A program made the position numbers and the translations under genes. The notes beneath the pieces are model-generated. The model worked only from the letters and a program-made list of their open reading frames with translations. It was not told the DNA's origin and ran no database searches. A stretch of 64,000 nucleotides of DNA. Origin: Paraburkholderia edwinii. Lineage in GTDB: Bacteria > Pseudomonadota > Gammaproteobacteria > Burkholderiales > Burkholderiaceae. The stretch lies in the NCBI RefSeq assembly GCF_019428685.1, contig NZ_CP080095.1, positions 1 through 64,000 of the forward strand. Direction: 5' to 3'. Positions 1-9,432 of this stretch are shown in pieces; positions within the stretch are counted from its first letter, which is position 1, and the number at the start of each line of letters is the position of its first letter.

Positions 1-1223
1 GCAATCTCGTCGAGTGGTTCGACTTCTACGTCTACTCGTTCTGCGCGCTGTACTTCGCGCCCGCGTTCTTCCCGACGGGCGATACCACCACACAGCTTCT
101 CAACACCGCGGGCGTGTTTGCCGCGGGCTTCCTGATGCGTCCGATCGGCGGCTGGTTCTTCGGACGCCTTGCCGATAAGCGCGGCCGGCGCTTCGCGATG
201 ATGGTGTCGGTGTTCATGATGTGCGGCGGCTCGCTCGTCATCGCCGTGCTGCCGCCGTATGCGGAAATCGGTGTGCTCGCGCCGGCGCTGCTGCTCGTTG
301 CGCGTCTGTTCCAGGGGCTGTCGGTGGGTGGCGAGTACGGCACCAGCGCGACGTATATGAGTGAAGTCGCGCTGCAGGGCCGCCGCGGGTTCTTTGCCTC
401 GTTCCAGTACGTGACGCTGATCGGCGGGCAGTTGTGCGCGCTGCTCGTGCTCGTGATCCTGCAGCAGACGCTCACCACCGACGAACTCAAGGCATGGGGC
501 TGGCGCGTGCCGTTCGTGGTCGGCGCGGTGGCCGCGCTTGTCGCGCTATATCTGCGCAAGTCGCTCGACGAAACGTCGACGGCCGCGAGCCGTCAGCGCA
601 GCGATGCGGGCACGCTGGCCGGCATGTGGAAGCACAAGCGTGCGTTCCTGACGGTGATCGGCTTTACGGCCGGCGGCTCGCTGATCTTCTACACGTTCAC
701 GACGTATATGCAGAAGTACCTCGTGAACACCGCAGGCATGCATGCGAAGACCGCGAGCAACGTGATGACCGCGGCGCTCTTCGTCTACATGCTGATGCAG
801 CCGGTCTTCGGGGCGCTGTCGGATCGCATCGGACGCCGTCAGTCGATGGTGCTGTTCGGCTTCTTCGCGACGATCGGCACGGTGCCGCTGCTGCATGCGC
901 TGAAGGATGTAACGAGCCCGTATATGGCGTTCGTGCTTGTGGTGGTCGCGTTGGCGATCGTGAGTTTCTACACGTCGATCAGTGGGCTGATCAAAGCCGA
1001 GATGTTCCCGCCGGAAGTGCGCGCGCTTGGCGTGGGGCTGTCCTATGCGGTCGCCAATGCGATCTTCGGTGGCTCGGCCGAGTATGTGGCGCTGTGGCTC
1101 AAGCAGGCGGGCAGCGAAACGACCTTCTACTGGTACGTCACGGCCATGTGCGCGATCGGCTTGCTCGTCTCGTTCACGATGCGCGATCCGTCGAAGGTCG
1201 GTTACTTGCGCCACGAACCCTGA
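1..1223 (+). CDS. MFS metabolite:H+ symporter, KgtP-like (5' truncated)
   Basis: The reading frame is open from the first bases of the window, so the true start lies upstream; the visible part begins [13 protein letters not shown], which is the first transmembrane helix of the metabolite:H+ symporter branch of the major facilitator superfamily. The loop 2-3 signature follows directly ([22 protein letters not shown] region, codons from about 150). Further hydrophobic segments run to the end, and only about one short N-terminal segment should be missing. This branch carries dicarboxylates, alpha-ketoglutarate, citrate, shikimate or osmolytes; the substrate cannot be read from sequence. A clean hairpin lies 55 bp after the stop. 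Confidence 0.85.
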   Translation, partial: NLVEWFDFYVYSFCALYFAPAFFPTGDTTTQLLNTAGVFAAGFLMRPIGGWFFGRLADKRGRRFAMMVSVFMMCGGSLVIAVLPPYAEIGVLAPALLLVARLFQGLSVGGEYGTSATYMSEVALQGRRGFFASFQYVTLIGGQLCALLVLVILQQTLTTDELKAWGWRVPFVVGAVAALVALYLRKSLDETSTAASRQRSDAGTLAGMWKHKRAFLTVIGFTAGGSLIFYTFTTYMQKYLVNTAGMHAKTASNVMTAALFVYMLMQPVFGALSDRIGRRQSMVLFGFFATIGTVPLLHALKDVTSPYMAFVLVVVALAIVSFYTSISGLIKAEMFPPEVRALGVGLSYAVANAIFGGSAEYVALWLKQAGSETTFYWYVTAMCAIGLLVSFTMRDPSKVGYLRHEP

Positions 1224-1277
1224 ATGGTGCGGCTCAACGGCGCGCCGATGCCGTGATTAGTGCCGCAATCGATGTCC

Positions 1278-1301
1278 GAGGCCGCGTTCACACGCGGCCT
1301 C
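1278..1301 (+). terminator. Intrinsic terminator-like hairpin
   Basis: A perfect 9-bp inverted repeat (GAGGCCGCG / CGCGGCCTC) with a 6-nt loop lies 55 bp after the symporter stop and is followed by the weak U-stretch TTGCATT. It lies between convergent genes, so it may serve both directions, although the leftward side has no T run. Confidence 0.6.
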
Positions 1302-1358
1302 TTGCATTGCGCGACGTATGGCCCGACGCGTGACGTCACATCACGTCACGCCGTCACA

Positions 1359-2429
1359 TCACGCGCCAAACCGTATCACACCGTCTTCCCCAATGACGCG
1401 CCGCAGCTCCCCCGCATGCCACAGCAGATGCAGATGCGCGAGCGCCTCGCCCATCGCAAACGTCAGCTGATGCAGGTCGAGCTTGCGGCGGAACATCAGC
1501 GGCACAATGTCCGCGGCGCTCTGCGGTTTTTCCGCGCAGGCCGCGCGCACCTCGGCAAGGCGCTCCGCATGGTGGTTGCGCAATTGCGCGATGCGCGTGC
1601 GCAAGCCGCGAAACGGCTTGCCGTGCGACGGCAGCACGAGTGTATCGACCGCCATCGGCTCATAGCGCGTCAACGCCTGAAGGTACAACGCAAGCGGATC
1701 GCCTTCCGGTTCGATATCGAACACCGAGACGTTCGTCGAAATACGCGGCAGCACCATGTCGCCGGAAATCAATAAGCCCGCCTCTTCGCTATGCAGCGCA
1801 CAGTGCTCGGGGGAATGGCCGAAACCGGTCACGACCCGCCACGTGCGGCCGCCAATCGCGATCGCGTCGCCTTCGCGCATGCGTCTGTACTGACCCGGCG
1901 TCGCCGGGACGAGGCTCGAGTAGTAGCTTTTGCGATTGCGCAGTTGGTCGACCAGTTCAGGGTCCACAAGCCCGTGCCGCGCGAAGTGTCGCGCCGCGCC
2001 TTCGCCGCCGGCGTTCGATCCTGCTCCGGCTGCCATCACGCGGCCGAACATGTATTCGCCGAGCGTCATCCACAACCGCACCTGCCAGCGCTGCCGTTCG
2101 CCGCCCTCGCACAGCCAGTGCGCAAGACCGAGATGATCGGGATGACAATGCGTGACGATCACGCGCAGCACCGGCAAACCCTCGAGCACCGTATCGAACA
2201 CGCGCTCCCAGTTCGCCTTGATCGTATCGGAAGCGATGCCGCAATCGACGATCGTCCACCCTTGTTGACCATCGATCTCATCGCGCAGCAGCCACAAGTT
2301 GATGTGGTCGAGCGCAAACGGCAATGGCATGCGCACCCAGTAGACGCCCGGGGCGACTTCGTGCACGGCCCCGGCTTCGGGAAGCGTGTCGGCAAAAGGA
2401 TAGTCGAGCTGGTGTTCGAGTTCGTTCAT
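1359..2429 (-). CDS. MBL-fold metallo-hydrolase
   Basis: A 356-aa protein of the metallo-beta-lactamase fold. The metal-binding HxHxDH motif is HCHPDH at residues 94-99, preceded by the usual strand ending VDCG (61-64); later metal ligands are the GHSPEH and PSHGKP histidines. The enzyme family hydrolyses thioesters, lactones or glutathione adducts; the substrate is unknown. I chose the ATG at 2429 because GGAAAG lies about 10 nt upstream; the frame stays open 45 codons further up, but that stretch is unlike the family. It is divergent from the MerR gene, with an operator-like palindrome between them, so it is a likely target of that regulator. Confidence 0.8.
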   Translation of the reverse strand: MNELEHQLDYPFADTLPEAGAVHEVAPGVYWVRMPLPFALDHINLWLLRDEIDGQQGWTIVDCGIASDTIKANWERVFDTVLEGLPVLRVIVTHCHPDHLGLAHWLCEGGERQRWQVRLWMTLGEYMFGRVMAAGAGSNAGGEGAARHFARHGLVDPELVDQLRNRKSYYSSLVPATPGQYRRMREGDAIAIGGRTWRVVTGFGHSPEHCALHSEEAGLLISGDMVLPRISTNVSVFDIEPEGDPLALYLQALTRYEPMAVDTLVLPSHGKPFRGLRTRIAQLRNHHAERLAEVRAACAEKPQSAADIVPLMFRRKLDLHQLTFAMGEALAHLHLLWHAGELRRVIGEDGVIRFGA

Positions 2430-2482
2430 CGTGAAAAGCTTTCCATTGCAGGTCACTGGGGCGCCATTGCGCTTTGTGCAGG

Positions 2483-2504
2483 TTGACGATAACGTAAACG
2501 TCGA
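2483..2504. promoter_or_regulatory. MerR-type operator-like imperfect palindrome
   Basis: TTGACGATAACGTAAACGTCGA is an imperfect 22-bp inverted repeat in which most positions pair across the dyad. It lies in the 134-bp gap between the divergent metallo-hydrolase and MerR genes. MerR regulators bind such long dyads between promoter elements, and this spot suits autoregulation plus control of the hydrolase. A resemblance to proposed LiuR sites is from memory only. Confidence 0.5.
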
Positions 2505-2563
2505 TTTTATCGTCGACGCCGGCATCGTGCCGGGCGCCGCCCGCCCCACCGGAATCAGAACCA

Positions 2564-2968
2564 ATGAGTGTGCAATACACGATCACCGAGCTCGCGCGCG
2601 AATTCGACGTCACGCCACGCGCGATCCGCTTCTATGAAGACCAGGGTTTACTCTCGCCGAGCCGCGAAGGATCGAGCGGCTTGCGCCGCGTCTATTCGGC
2701 GCGCGACCGCACGCGGCTCAAGCTGACGCTGCGCGGCAAGCGTTTGGGCTTCACGTTGTCGGAGATTCGCGATCTGCTCGACCTGTACGACTCGCCGACC
2801 GACACGGCCGCGCAATTGCAGGCGTTTCTCGCGACCCTCGCCCGGCATCGCGAAGTGCTCGAGCGGCAGCGCGAAGACCTGAACGCGACGCTCGAAGACC
2901 TTGCGCAATACGAAGCGCAGGCGCGCGCACTGCTCGAGCGCGACGCCAATGCAACCGAGCGTACCTGA
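2564..2968 (+). CDS. MerR-family transcriptional regulator (LiuR-like)
   Basis: A 134-aa regulator. Residues 4-70 form the winged helix-turn-helix with the MerR hallmark [12 protein letters not shown] and the wing sequence [12 protein letters not shown]; residues 80-125 form the dimerisation coiled coil. No metal-binding cysteine is present, which argues against metal or redox sensing and fits the MerR group that senses acyl-CoA-type metabolites, such as LiuR of branched-chain amino-acid and fatty-acid breakdown. It is divergent from an MBL hydrolase and lies upstream of aceK and beta-oxidation-type genes. The LiuR assignment is an inference from type and context. Confidence 0.75.
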   Translation: MSVQYTITELAREFDVTPRAIRFYEDQGLLSPSREGSSGLRRVYSARDRTRLKLTLRGKRLGFTLSEIRDLLDLYDSPTDTAAQLQAFLATLARHREVLERQREDLNATLEDLAQYEAQARALLERDANATERT

Positions 2969-3063
2969 GCCGCGCTGACAAAAGCCTGAGGACCAGGCCG
3001 GACTGCCGTCCGAACGTTACAATTGCAACTGTCTTCACGACATTGAGCGAATGCACGGTCGAC

Positions 3064-4887
3064 ATGAATCACTTCCCTAAACTGCTGTCCTCGCAAATCG
3101 GCTTCGACGTCGCGAAGACGATGCTCGAGGGTTTCGACCGGCACTACCGGATTTTCCGCGACGCGGCGATCCACGCGAAAGATCTGTTCGAAGCCGCGGA
3201 CTGGCACGCCATTCAGCGGCTCGCGCGCGAGCGCATCACATCGTACGACGAACGCGTGAAAGAATGCGTCGAACTGCTCGAAGACGAGTACGACGCGGAA
3301 AACATCGATAACGAAGTCTGGCAGCAGATCAAGCTGCACTACATCGGTCTGCTGACCGCGCATCGCCAGCCCGAATGCGCGGAGACGTTTTTCAATTCCG
3401 TCTGCTGCAAGATTCTGCACCGTTCGTATTTCAATAACGACTTCATTTTCGTGCGCCCCGCCATCTCGACCGAGTACATCGAAAACGACGAACCGGCGGC
3501 CAAGCCGACATACCGTGCGTATTACCCGGGCAAGGACGGCTTCGCGCAGACGCTCGAGCGCATCGTCACGAATTTTCAGCTGAATCCGCCGTTCGACGAT
3601 CTGGAGCGCGACGTCGGCTGCGTCCTGCAGGCCATTCACGACACGTTCGGCACCTTCGTCGAAGCGCCGAACTTCCAGATTCACGTGCTCTCTTCGTTGT
3701 TCTACCGGAACAAGGCGGCCTATATCGTCGGGCGCATTATCAACGGCGATCTGCTCGTGCCGTTTGCGATTCCGATTCACCACGTCCGGCCGGGCGTGCT
3801 CGCGCTCGATACGGTGCTGCTCAAACGCGAACAGCTGCTGATCATTTTCAGCTTCTCGCATTCGTATTTTCTCGTCGACATGGAAGTGCCGTCCGCGTTT
3901 GTCGAGTTTCTCGGCACGGTCATGCCCGGCAAGCCGAAAGCGGAAATCTACACATCGGTCGGCCTGCAGAAGCAGGGCAAGAATCTGTTCTATCGCGACC
4001 TGCTACACCATCTGTCGCATTCGAGCGATCTGTTCACGATCGCGCCCGGCATCAAGGGCCTCGTCATGCTGGTGTTCACGCTGCCGTCGTTTCCGTATGT
4101 GTTCAAGCTGATCAAGGATCAGTTCCCGCCGCCGAAAGACACGACGCGCGCGCAGATTCAGGAGAAGTATCAGCTCGTCAAACGTCACGACCGGCTCGGC
4201 CGCATGGCCGACACGCTCGAGTATTCGAGCGTCGCGCTGCCGCTGTCGCGCATCGACGACGCGCTGCTTCGCGAACTGCAGAAAGAAGTGCCGTCACTGC
4301 TCGAATACGAAGGCGATAATCTCGTGATCGAGCATCTGTATATCGAGCGCCGCATGGTGCCGCTGAACCTGTTCCTGCAAAGCGGCACCGACGACGATAT
4401 CGATCACGCGATCAAGGAATACGGCGACGCGGTGAAGGAACTGATGCAGGCGAACATCTTCCCCGGCGACATGCTGTACAAGAACTTCGGCGTGACGCGT
4501 CACGGCCGCGTGGTGTTCTACGACTACGACGAAATCGAATATCTGACCGACTGCAATGTGCGCGCGGTGCCCGCACCACGTAACGAAGAAGACGAGATGT
4601 CGGACGAGCCGTGGTACACGGTCGGCGTGCACGATATTTTTCCGGAGACCTACGGTACGTTCCTGCTTGGCGATCCGCGCGTGCGCCAGTCTTTCATCCG
4701 GCATCACGCGGATTTTTTCGACCCTGCGTTATGGCAGCGGCACAAGGATCACATTCTCAAAGGCGAACTGCCCGACTTTTATCCCTACGAACGCGGCCTG
4801 CGCTTTCGCAACCGCTACCCCGAACGCTTTGCGGCCAATCTGGAGTCCGAGACTCGCACGGCCGATGCAGCGGCGCGCGCCGCGTGA
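3064..4887 (+). CDS. aceK: Isocitrate dehydrogenase kinase/phosphatase
   Basis: A 607-aa cytoplasmic AceK. It phosphorylates and dephosphorylates NADP-isocitrate dehydrogenase and so sets the branch between the TCA cycle and the glyoxylate bypass. The glycine-rich segment [13 protein letters not shown] (about residues 327-339) is the ATP site; the segment [23 protein letters not shown] (about 476-500) has the asparagine and aspartate residues of the kinase active site. The ATG at 3064 gives [13 protein letters not shown], the N-terminus I recall for Burkholderia AceK; seven codons upstream are open but unlikely. It is not next to aceA or aceB here, unlike the E. coli operon; a carbonic anhydrase follows after 59 nt. 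Confidence 0.96.
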   Translation: MNHFPKLLSSQIGFDVAKTMLEGFDRHYRIFRDAAIHAKDLFEAADWHAIQRLARERITSYDERVKECVELLEDEYDAENIDNEVWQQIKLHYIGLLTAHRQPECAETFFNSVCCKILHRSYFNNDFIFVRPAISTEYIENDEPAAKPTYRAYYPGKDGFAQTLERIVTNFQLNPPFDDLERDVGCVLQAIHDTFGTFVEAPNFQIHVLSSLFYRNKAAYIVGRIINGDLLVPFAIPIHHVRPGVLALDTVLLKREQLLIIFSFSHSYFLVDMEVPSAFVEFLGTVMPGKPKAEIYTSVGLQKQGKNLFYRDLLHHLSHSSDLFTIAPGIKGLVMLVFTLPSFPYVFKLIKDQFPPPKDTTRAQIQEKYQLVKRHDRLGRMADTLEYSSVALPLSRIDDALLRELQKEVPSLLEYEGDNLVIEHLYIERRMVPLNLFLQSGTDDDIDHAIKEYGDAVKELMQANIFPGDMLYKNFGVTRHGRVVFYDYDEIEYLTDCNVRAVPAPRNEEDEMSDEPWYTVGVHDIFPETYGTFLLGDPRVRQSFIRHHADFFDPALWQRHKDHILKGELPDFYPYERGLRFRNRYPERFAANLESETRTADAAARAA

Positions 4888-4946
4888 GCCACGTGACGCT
4901 CGCGCATCGCCTTCCGCACCACACTCTTTACCACGGCTTGACCGAT

Positions 4947-5723
4947 ATGAATACGAACGCTACCTCCGCACCTCACCCGCTCGCTCATCTGTTCGACAAC
5001 AACGACGCATGGGCGAAGCGCAAGCTCGCCGAAGATCCCGACTACTTCTCGCGTCTCGTGCACCAGCAAACGCCCGAATACTTGTGGATCGGCTGTTCGG
5101 ACTCCCGCGTACCGGCGAATCAGATCATCGGTTTGCCGCCGGGCGAGGTGTTCGTGCACAGAAACATCGCGAACGTCGTTGTGCATAGCGATCTGAACTG
5201 CCTGTCGGTGATCCAGTTCGCGGTCGATCTGCTGAAGGTCAAACACATTCTCGTGGTCGGCCATTACGGCTGCTCGGGCGTCGGTGCGGCGCTGCTCGGC
5301 CGCCGCGTCGGCCTCGCGGACAACTGGCTGCATCACGTGCAGGACGTGCGCGCCAAGCATGCCGACCTGCTCGATCAATGGCCGATCGGCGAAGCGCGGC
5401 ATCGGCGCCTCGTCGAACTGAACGCGATCGAGCAGGTCGTCAACGTGTGCCGCACGACGAGCGTCACCGATGCGTGGGCGCGCGGCCAGGACCTCACCAT
5501 CCACGGCTGGGCGTACGGCGTGCACGACGGCCGCGTGCGCGACCTCGGCATGACGATCGATCATCCCGAAGCACTTGAAGCGACGTACGCGCATTGCGTC
5601 GCGGCCGTGTCGGCAAGCCATGCGCATGGAGCGGACAACGACGTTGTCGCGGCCGATGCCGCGAAGCTCGGCGACGTGCCCGCTGTTGTCCAGGGCGTGA
5701 TCAAGGAGCTCAAACATGAGTGA
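4947..5723 (+). CDS. can: Beta-class carbonic anhydrase
   Basis: A 258-aa beta-carbonic anhydrase interconverting CO2 and bicarbonate in the cytoplasm. Zinc ligands are Cys50, His106 and Cys109 (motifs CSDSRVPA and HYGCSG), with the Asp52-Arg54 dyad at the active site; this is the arrangement of E. coli Can. The length is slightly above the usual 220 residues. The stop overlaps the thiolase start by 8 bp, so the two genes are probably translated together. Bicarbonate supply for biotin carboxylases of acyl-CoA metabolism is a reasonable but unproven role. Confidence 0.94.
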   Translation: MNTNATSAPHPLAHLFDNNDAWAKRKLAEDPDYFSRLVHQQTPEYLWIGCSDSRVPANQIIGLPPGEVFVHRNIANVVVHSDLNCLSVIQFAVDLLKVKHILVVGHYGCSGVGAALLGRRVGLADNWLHHVQDVRAKHADLLDQWPIGEARHRRLVELNAIEQVVNVCRTTSVTDAWARGQDLTIHGWAYGVHDGRVRDLGMTIDHPEALEATYAHCVAAVSASHAHGADNDVVAADAAKLGDVPAVVQGVIKELKHE

Positions 5724-6906
5724 CACGAACGATCCCATTGTCATCGTCGCCGCTGCGCGTACGCCGATCGCGGCATTTCAGGGCGACTTCACGGCGCTCT
5801 CCGCGCCGCAACTTGGCGCGGCCGCGATCGAAGCCGCCGTGCAGCGCGCGGGCCTCCAGCCCGGGCAGATCGACGAAGCCGTGATCGGCTGCGTGCTGCC
5901 TGCCGGCCAGGGCCAGGCACCGGCGCGCCAGGCCGCGCTCGGCGCGGGCCTGCCGCTATCGACCGGCAGTACGACGGTCAACAAGATGTGCGGCTCCGGC
6001 ATGCGCGCGGCGATGTTCGCGCACGACATGCTGGCCGTGGGCTCGGCCGAGGTGATCGTCGCGGGCGGCATGGAGAGCATGACGAACGCGCCGTATCTGC
6101 TGCCGAAGGCGCGTGGCGGCATGCGCATGGGCCACGGCCAGGTGCTCGACCATATGTTCCTCGACGGCCTCGAAGATGCGTACGACAAAGGCCGTCTGAT
6201 GGGCACGTTCGCCGAGGAATGCGCGGCGTCGTTCGACTTCACGCGCGAGGCGCAGGACGCCTTCGCGATCGAATCGCTGACGCGCGCCAAACGCGCGAAC
6301 GAAGACGGCTCGTTCGCGTGGGAAATCGCACCGGTCAAGGTCGCTACGCGCAAAGGCGAGACGCTGATCGAACGCGACGAGCAGCCGTTCAAGGCCAACC
6401 TCGACAAGATTCCGACGCTCAAGCCGGCATTCAGCAAGACCGGCACGGTGACCGCAGCGAATTCGTCGTCGATCTCGGACGGCGCCGCGGCGCTTGTGAT
6501 GATGCGTGCGTCGACCGCTAAGCGCCTCGGCGTCAAACCGCTCGCGCGCGTGGTCGGCCATACGACGTTCGCGCAGGAACCGGCGAAGTTCACCACCGCG
6601 CCGATCGGCGCGCTGCGCAAGCTGTTCGACAAAAACGGCTGGCGCGCGAGCGACGTCGACCTCTACGAGATCAACGAAGCGTTCGCGGTCGTTACGATGG
6701 CAGCGATGAAAGAGCACGGCTTGCCGCATGACAGGGTCAATGTGAACGGTGGCGCATGCGCACTCGGTCATCCGATCGGCGCATCGGGCGCGCGCATTCT
6801 CGTCACGCTGCTCGGCGCGCTGCGGCATCGCGGGCTCAAGCGCGGCGTCGCGAGCCTGTGCATCGGCGGCGGCGAAGCAACGGCGATGGGCATCGAACTC
6901 GTGTAA
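5716..6906 (+). CDS. Acetyl-CoA C-acyltransferase (thiolase)
   Basis: A 396-aa thiolase of the biosynthetic/degradative acetyl-CoA C-acetyltransferase type. All catalytic residues are visible: nucleophile Cys92 (NKMCGSGMRA), His352 in GHPIGASGAR and the second cysteine Cys382 in SLCIGGGEA. It condenses two acetyl-CoA or cleaves 3-ketoacyl-CoA. The gene overlaps the carbonic anhydrase by 8 bp and precedes an SDR and an acyl-CoA dehydrogenase, so a role in beta-oxidation or branched-chain acyl-CoA breakdown is likely. Chain-length preference cannot be told. Confidence 0.93.
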   Translation: MSDTNDPIVIVAAARTPIAAFQGDFTALSAPQLGAAAIEAAVQRAGLQPGQIDEAVIGCVLPAGQGQAPARQAALGAGLPLSTGSTTVNKMCGSGMRAAMFAHDMLAVGSAEVIVAGGMESMTNAPYLLPKARGGMRMGHGQVLDHMFLDGLEDAYDKGRLMGTFAEECAASFDFTREAQDAFAIESLTRAKRANEDGSFAWEIAPVKVATRKGETLIERDEQPFKANLDKIPTLKPAFSKTGTVTAANSSSISDGAAALVMMRASTAKRLGVKPLARVVGHTTFAQEPAKFTTAPIGALRKLFDKNGWRASDVDLYEINEAFAVVTMAAMKEHGLPHDRVNVNGGACALGHPIGASGARILVTLLGALRHRGLKRGVASLCIGGGEATAMGIELV

Positions 6907-6949
6907 AAGCGCGACCGCGCATCGCGGATTTCGACGGAGACCAAATGGC

Positions 6950-7627
6950 ATGAAGACCGTGTTGATCGTCGGCGCGTCGCGCGGCATCGGCTGGGAATTC
7001 GCGCGGCAGTATCGGCAAGCGGGCTGGCGCGTGCTCGCCACCGCGCGCGACGAAGCGTCGCTCGGTAAGCTCGTCGCGCTCGGCGCCGAAGCGTTTTCGG
7101 TCGACGTCACGGTGCCCGAGGACATCGCCGCGCTCGGCTGGAAGCTCGACGGCGAGCGGCTCGACGCGACCCTGCTCAACGCGGGCGTTTATGGCCCGCG
7201 CACCGAAAGCGTCGACATGCCGTCCGCGCAGGACTTCGAATACGTGATGGGCACCAACGTTCGCGGGCCGATGCAGCTGATGCCGATCCTGCTGCCGCTC
7301 GTCGAGGACGCGAACGGCGTGCTTGCGGTGCTGTCGAGCGGGATGGGCAGCATTGCCGATGCGACGGGCACGACCGGCTGGCTCTACCGCGCGAGCAAAG
7401 CCGCGCTCAACGACGTATTGAAGATCGCATCGCTGCAAACGCGCGCGGCGACCTGTATCGCCTTGCATCCGGGCTGGGTGCGCACCGATATGGGCGGGCC
7501 GCGCGCACCGCTCGCCGTCGAACATAGCGTGGCCTCGATGCGCGAAGTGCTCGCACAGGCCGCCGGCGCGCAGGAGTATTTTCATGGCCGCTTCTTTCAG
7601 TACGACGGCACGGCGCTCGACTGGTGA
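6950..7627 (+). CDS. Short-chain dehydrogenase/reductase
   Basis: A compact 225-aa classical-type SDR. The cofactor loop is GASRGIG (residues 8-14), the NAG motif is LLNAGVYGP (75-83), the catalytic serine lies in LSSGMGS (128-134), and the YxxxK pair is Tyr146/Lys150 in LYRASK. Arg33 after the second strand (ATARD) suggests NADPH. The start at 6950 follows CGGAGA; an ATG one codon earlier is in another frame. Substrate unknown; its place between thiolase and acyl-CoA dehydrogenase hints at an acyl or short-chain carbonyl. Confidence 0.88.
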   Translation: MKTVLIVGASRGIGWEFARQYRQAGWRVLATARDEASLGKLVALGAEAFSVDVTVPEDIAALGWKLDGERLDATLLNAGVYGPRTESVDMPSAQDFEYVMGTNVRGPMQLMPILLPLVEDANGVLAVLSSGMGSIADATGTTGWLYRASKAALNDVLKIASLQTRAATCIALHPGWVRTDMGGPRAPLAVEHSVASMREVLAQAAGAQEYFHGRFFQYDGTALDW

Positions 7628-7647
7628 AGTTTCGCTCGACTAGCTGA

Positions 7648-7671
7648 GTGACTGGCCGCGTGACTGGCCGC
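7648..7671. repeat. 12-bp tandem duplication in the SDR/ACAD gap
   Basis: GTGACTGGCCGC is present twice, head to tail and without mismatch, in the 109-bp gap between the SDR stop and the acyl-CoA dehydrogenase start. TGGCC-centred copies could fold, but no terminator tract follows. Confidence 0.8.
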
Positions 7672-7736
7672 ATGAGTTGACGAAAAACGGTCGGAACGCG
7701 GGCCAAAACGGACACACAAACCGGAGGGACGCACTC

Positions 7737-8873
7737 ATGGTGCTTGATCAGGATCACACGATGATCCGCGACGCGGTGCGCGACTTCGTGCGCGATGAAG
7801 TGACGCCGTATGCGGCGCAATGGGACCGCGACCGCACGTTTCCCGCCGACGTGCACAAACAGCTCGCCGACCTCGGCGCGTACGGCGTGCTCGTGCCGGA
7901 AGCATACGGCGGCGCCGGCCTCGATGCGCTCGCGCTCGCGCTGATTCTCGAGGAAATCGCCGCGGGCGACGGCGGCACGTCGACGGCGATTTCGGTCAAC
8001 AACTGTCCCGTCTGCAGCATTCTTCTCAGCTACGGCAACGATGCGCAAAAGCGCGACTGGCTCACGCCGCTCGCGCGCGGCGAAATGCTCGGCGCGTTCT
8101 GCCTGACGGAACCGCAGGCGGGTTCGGACGCGTCCGCCTTGCGCACGACCGCACAGGCGGTCGAGGACGGCAGCGCGTACATGCTGAACGGCGTCAAGCA
8201 ATTCATCACGAGCGGCAAAAACGGCGATGTCGCGATCGTGATGGCCGTCACCGATCGCGAGGCTGGCAAGCGCGGCATCAGCGCGTTTATCGTGCCGACC
8301 GATACGCCTGGCTATATCGTCGCGCGCGTCGAGGACAAGCTCGGCCAGCATTCGTCCGATACTGCGCAGATTGTGTTCGAGCAGTGCCGCGTGCCGGCGG
8401 AAAACCTGATCGGCGGCGTCGGCGAGGGGTACCGGATCGCATTGTCGGGGCTCGAAGGCGGCCGCATCGGCATTGCCGCGCAAAGCGTCGGCATGGCGCG
8501 CGCGGCGTTCGAAGCGGCGCTCGCCTATGCGAAGGAGCGCGAGAGCTTCGGCCAGCCGCTTTTCGAGCATCAGGCCGTGCAGTTCCGGCTCGCGGACATG
8601 GCGACCCAGCTCGAAGCGGCGCGGCAGCTGGTCTGGCACGCGGCGTCGCTGAAAGACGCCGGGCAGCCGTGCCTGACGGAAGCCGCGATGGCGAAGCTCT
8701 TTGCTTCCGAAGCGGCCGAACGGATCTGCTCGGGCGCACTGCAGGTTCATGGCGGTTATGGATACCTGAGCGACTTTCCGGTCGAACGCATCTATCGCGA
8801 CGTGCGCGTGTGCCAGATCTACGAAGGCACGAGCGATATTCAAAAGATTCTGATCGCCCGAGGGCTGAGCTGA
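7737..8873 (+). CDS. Acyl-CoA dehydrogenase
   Basis: A 378-aa FAD-dependent acyl-CoA dehydrogenase introducing the alpha-beta double bond and passing electrons to ETF. The N-terminal helical domain (1-120), the flavin motif AFCLTEPQAGSDAS (about 120-135), the middle beta domain and the C-terminal helical domain with RESFGQPLFEHQAVQF are all present. The catalytic glutamate is in YEGTSDIQ (Glu363), the position used by short/medium-chain enzymes and not the isovaleryl-type position. RBS CCGGAGGGA lies 8 nt before the ATG. A short/branched-chain substrate is likely. Confidence 0.92.
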   Translation: MVLDQDHTMIRDAVRDFVRDEVTPYAAQWDRDRTFPADVHKQLADLGAYGVLVPEAYGGAGLDALALALILEEIAAGDGGTSTAISVNNCPVCSILLSYGNDAQKRDWLTPLARGEMLGAFCLTEPQAGSDASALRTTAQAVEDGSAYMLNGVKQFITSGKNGDVAIVMAVTDREAGKRGISAFIVPTDTPGYIVARVEDKLGQHSSDTAQIVFEQCRVPAENLIGGVGEGYRIALSGLEGGRIGIAAQSVGMARAAFEAALAYAKERESFGQPLFEHQAVQFRLADMATQLEAARQLVWHAASLKDAGQPCLTEAAMAKLFASEAAERICSGALQVHGGYGYLSDFPVERIYRDVRVCQIYEGTSDIQKILIARGLS

Positions 8874-8913
8874 CTGAGCTGGCAACTACTGAGTTGGCAA
8901 ACTGAACTGGCAA
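8873..8913. repeat. Three 13-bp tandem copies before the YchJ-like gene
   Basis: ACTGAGCTGGCAA, ACTGAGTTGGCAA and ACTGAACTGGCAA follow one another (two extra bases after the first copy) and fill the whole 43-bp spacer. The third copy ends 3 nt before the next ATG, so the repeat takes the place where a Shine-Dalgarno sequence would be, and no purine-rich site is visible. Confidence 0.85.
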
Positions 8914-8916
8914 ACG

Positions 8917-9432
8917 ATGACGATGCACCCGAATCCGAACGCTATTCCGACGCATGCGGCAGCAACGCCGCGCCCCGATGCGTGCCCATGCGGCGGCGCG
9001 GAGCCCGAGGCATCGGGGCAGACGCAGAAACAGACGCAAAAGCGCGGTAATCCGGCCGCAAAAGTGCCGCGCTTTGCCGATTGCTGCGGCCGCTATATCG
9101 ACGGCGGCGAGCCCGCGCCGCGCGCACTCGAACTGATGCGCTCGCGCTATAGCGCGTACGTACTTGGCGAAACCGGTTACCTGCGCGCGACGTGGGCGCC
9201 GCAAACGTGCCCCGCGGACCTCGATGTCGACCCTTCAGCACCCGATTCCCCGCGCTGGCTCGGTCTGCAGATCAAACGCTTTACGCCGATCGACGACACG
9301 CACGCGGAAGTCGAATTCGTCGCACGATACAAAACCGGCGGGCGCGCACACCGGCTACACGAATCGAGCCGTTTCTTACGCGGTGACGATGGCCGCTGGC
9401 GATATGTCGACGGCGACGTAAGCGAGCGCTGA
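8917..9432 (+). CDS. YchJ-family (UPF0225) protein with CxC motif
   Basis: A 171-aa protein of the YchJ/UPF0225 type. It has the N-terminal CPCGG (residues 24-28) and FADCCGRYIDG cysteine motifs typical of SEC-C-like zinc sites, followed by RALELMRSRYSAYV and an NTF2-like C-terminal half with WLGLQIKRF and FVARYK. Compared with E. coli YchJ there is a roughly 25-aa extension around the first cysteine pair, rich in Gln, Lys and Thr. Function is unknown. A second in-frame ATG two codons later is an alternative start; neither has a good RBS because the spacer is a tandem repeat. Confidence 0.82.
   Translation: MTMHPNPNAIPTHAAATPRPDACPCGGAEPEASGQTQKQTQKRGNPAAKVPRFADCCGRYIDGGEPAPRALELMRSRYSAYVLGETGYLRATWAPQTCPADLDVDPSAPDSPRWLGLQIKRFTPIDDTHAEVEFVARYKTGGRAHRLHESSRFLRGDDGRWRYVDGDVSER

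Noticed and set aside
1331..1363. TGACGTCA palindrome and two GTCACATCACG copies behind the first MBL gene
   Set aside because: They lie at the 3' end of the gene between convergent transcripts; a regulatory role is unlikely and the pattern may be chance.
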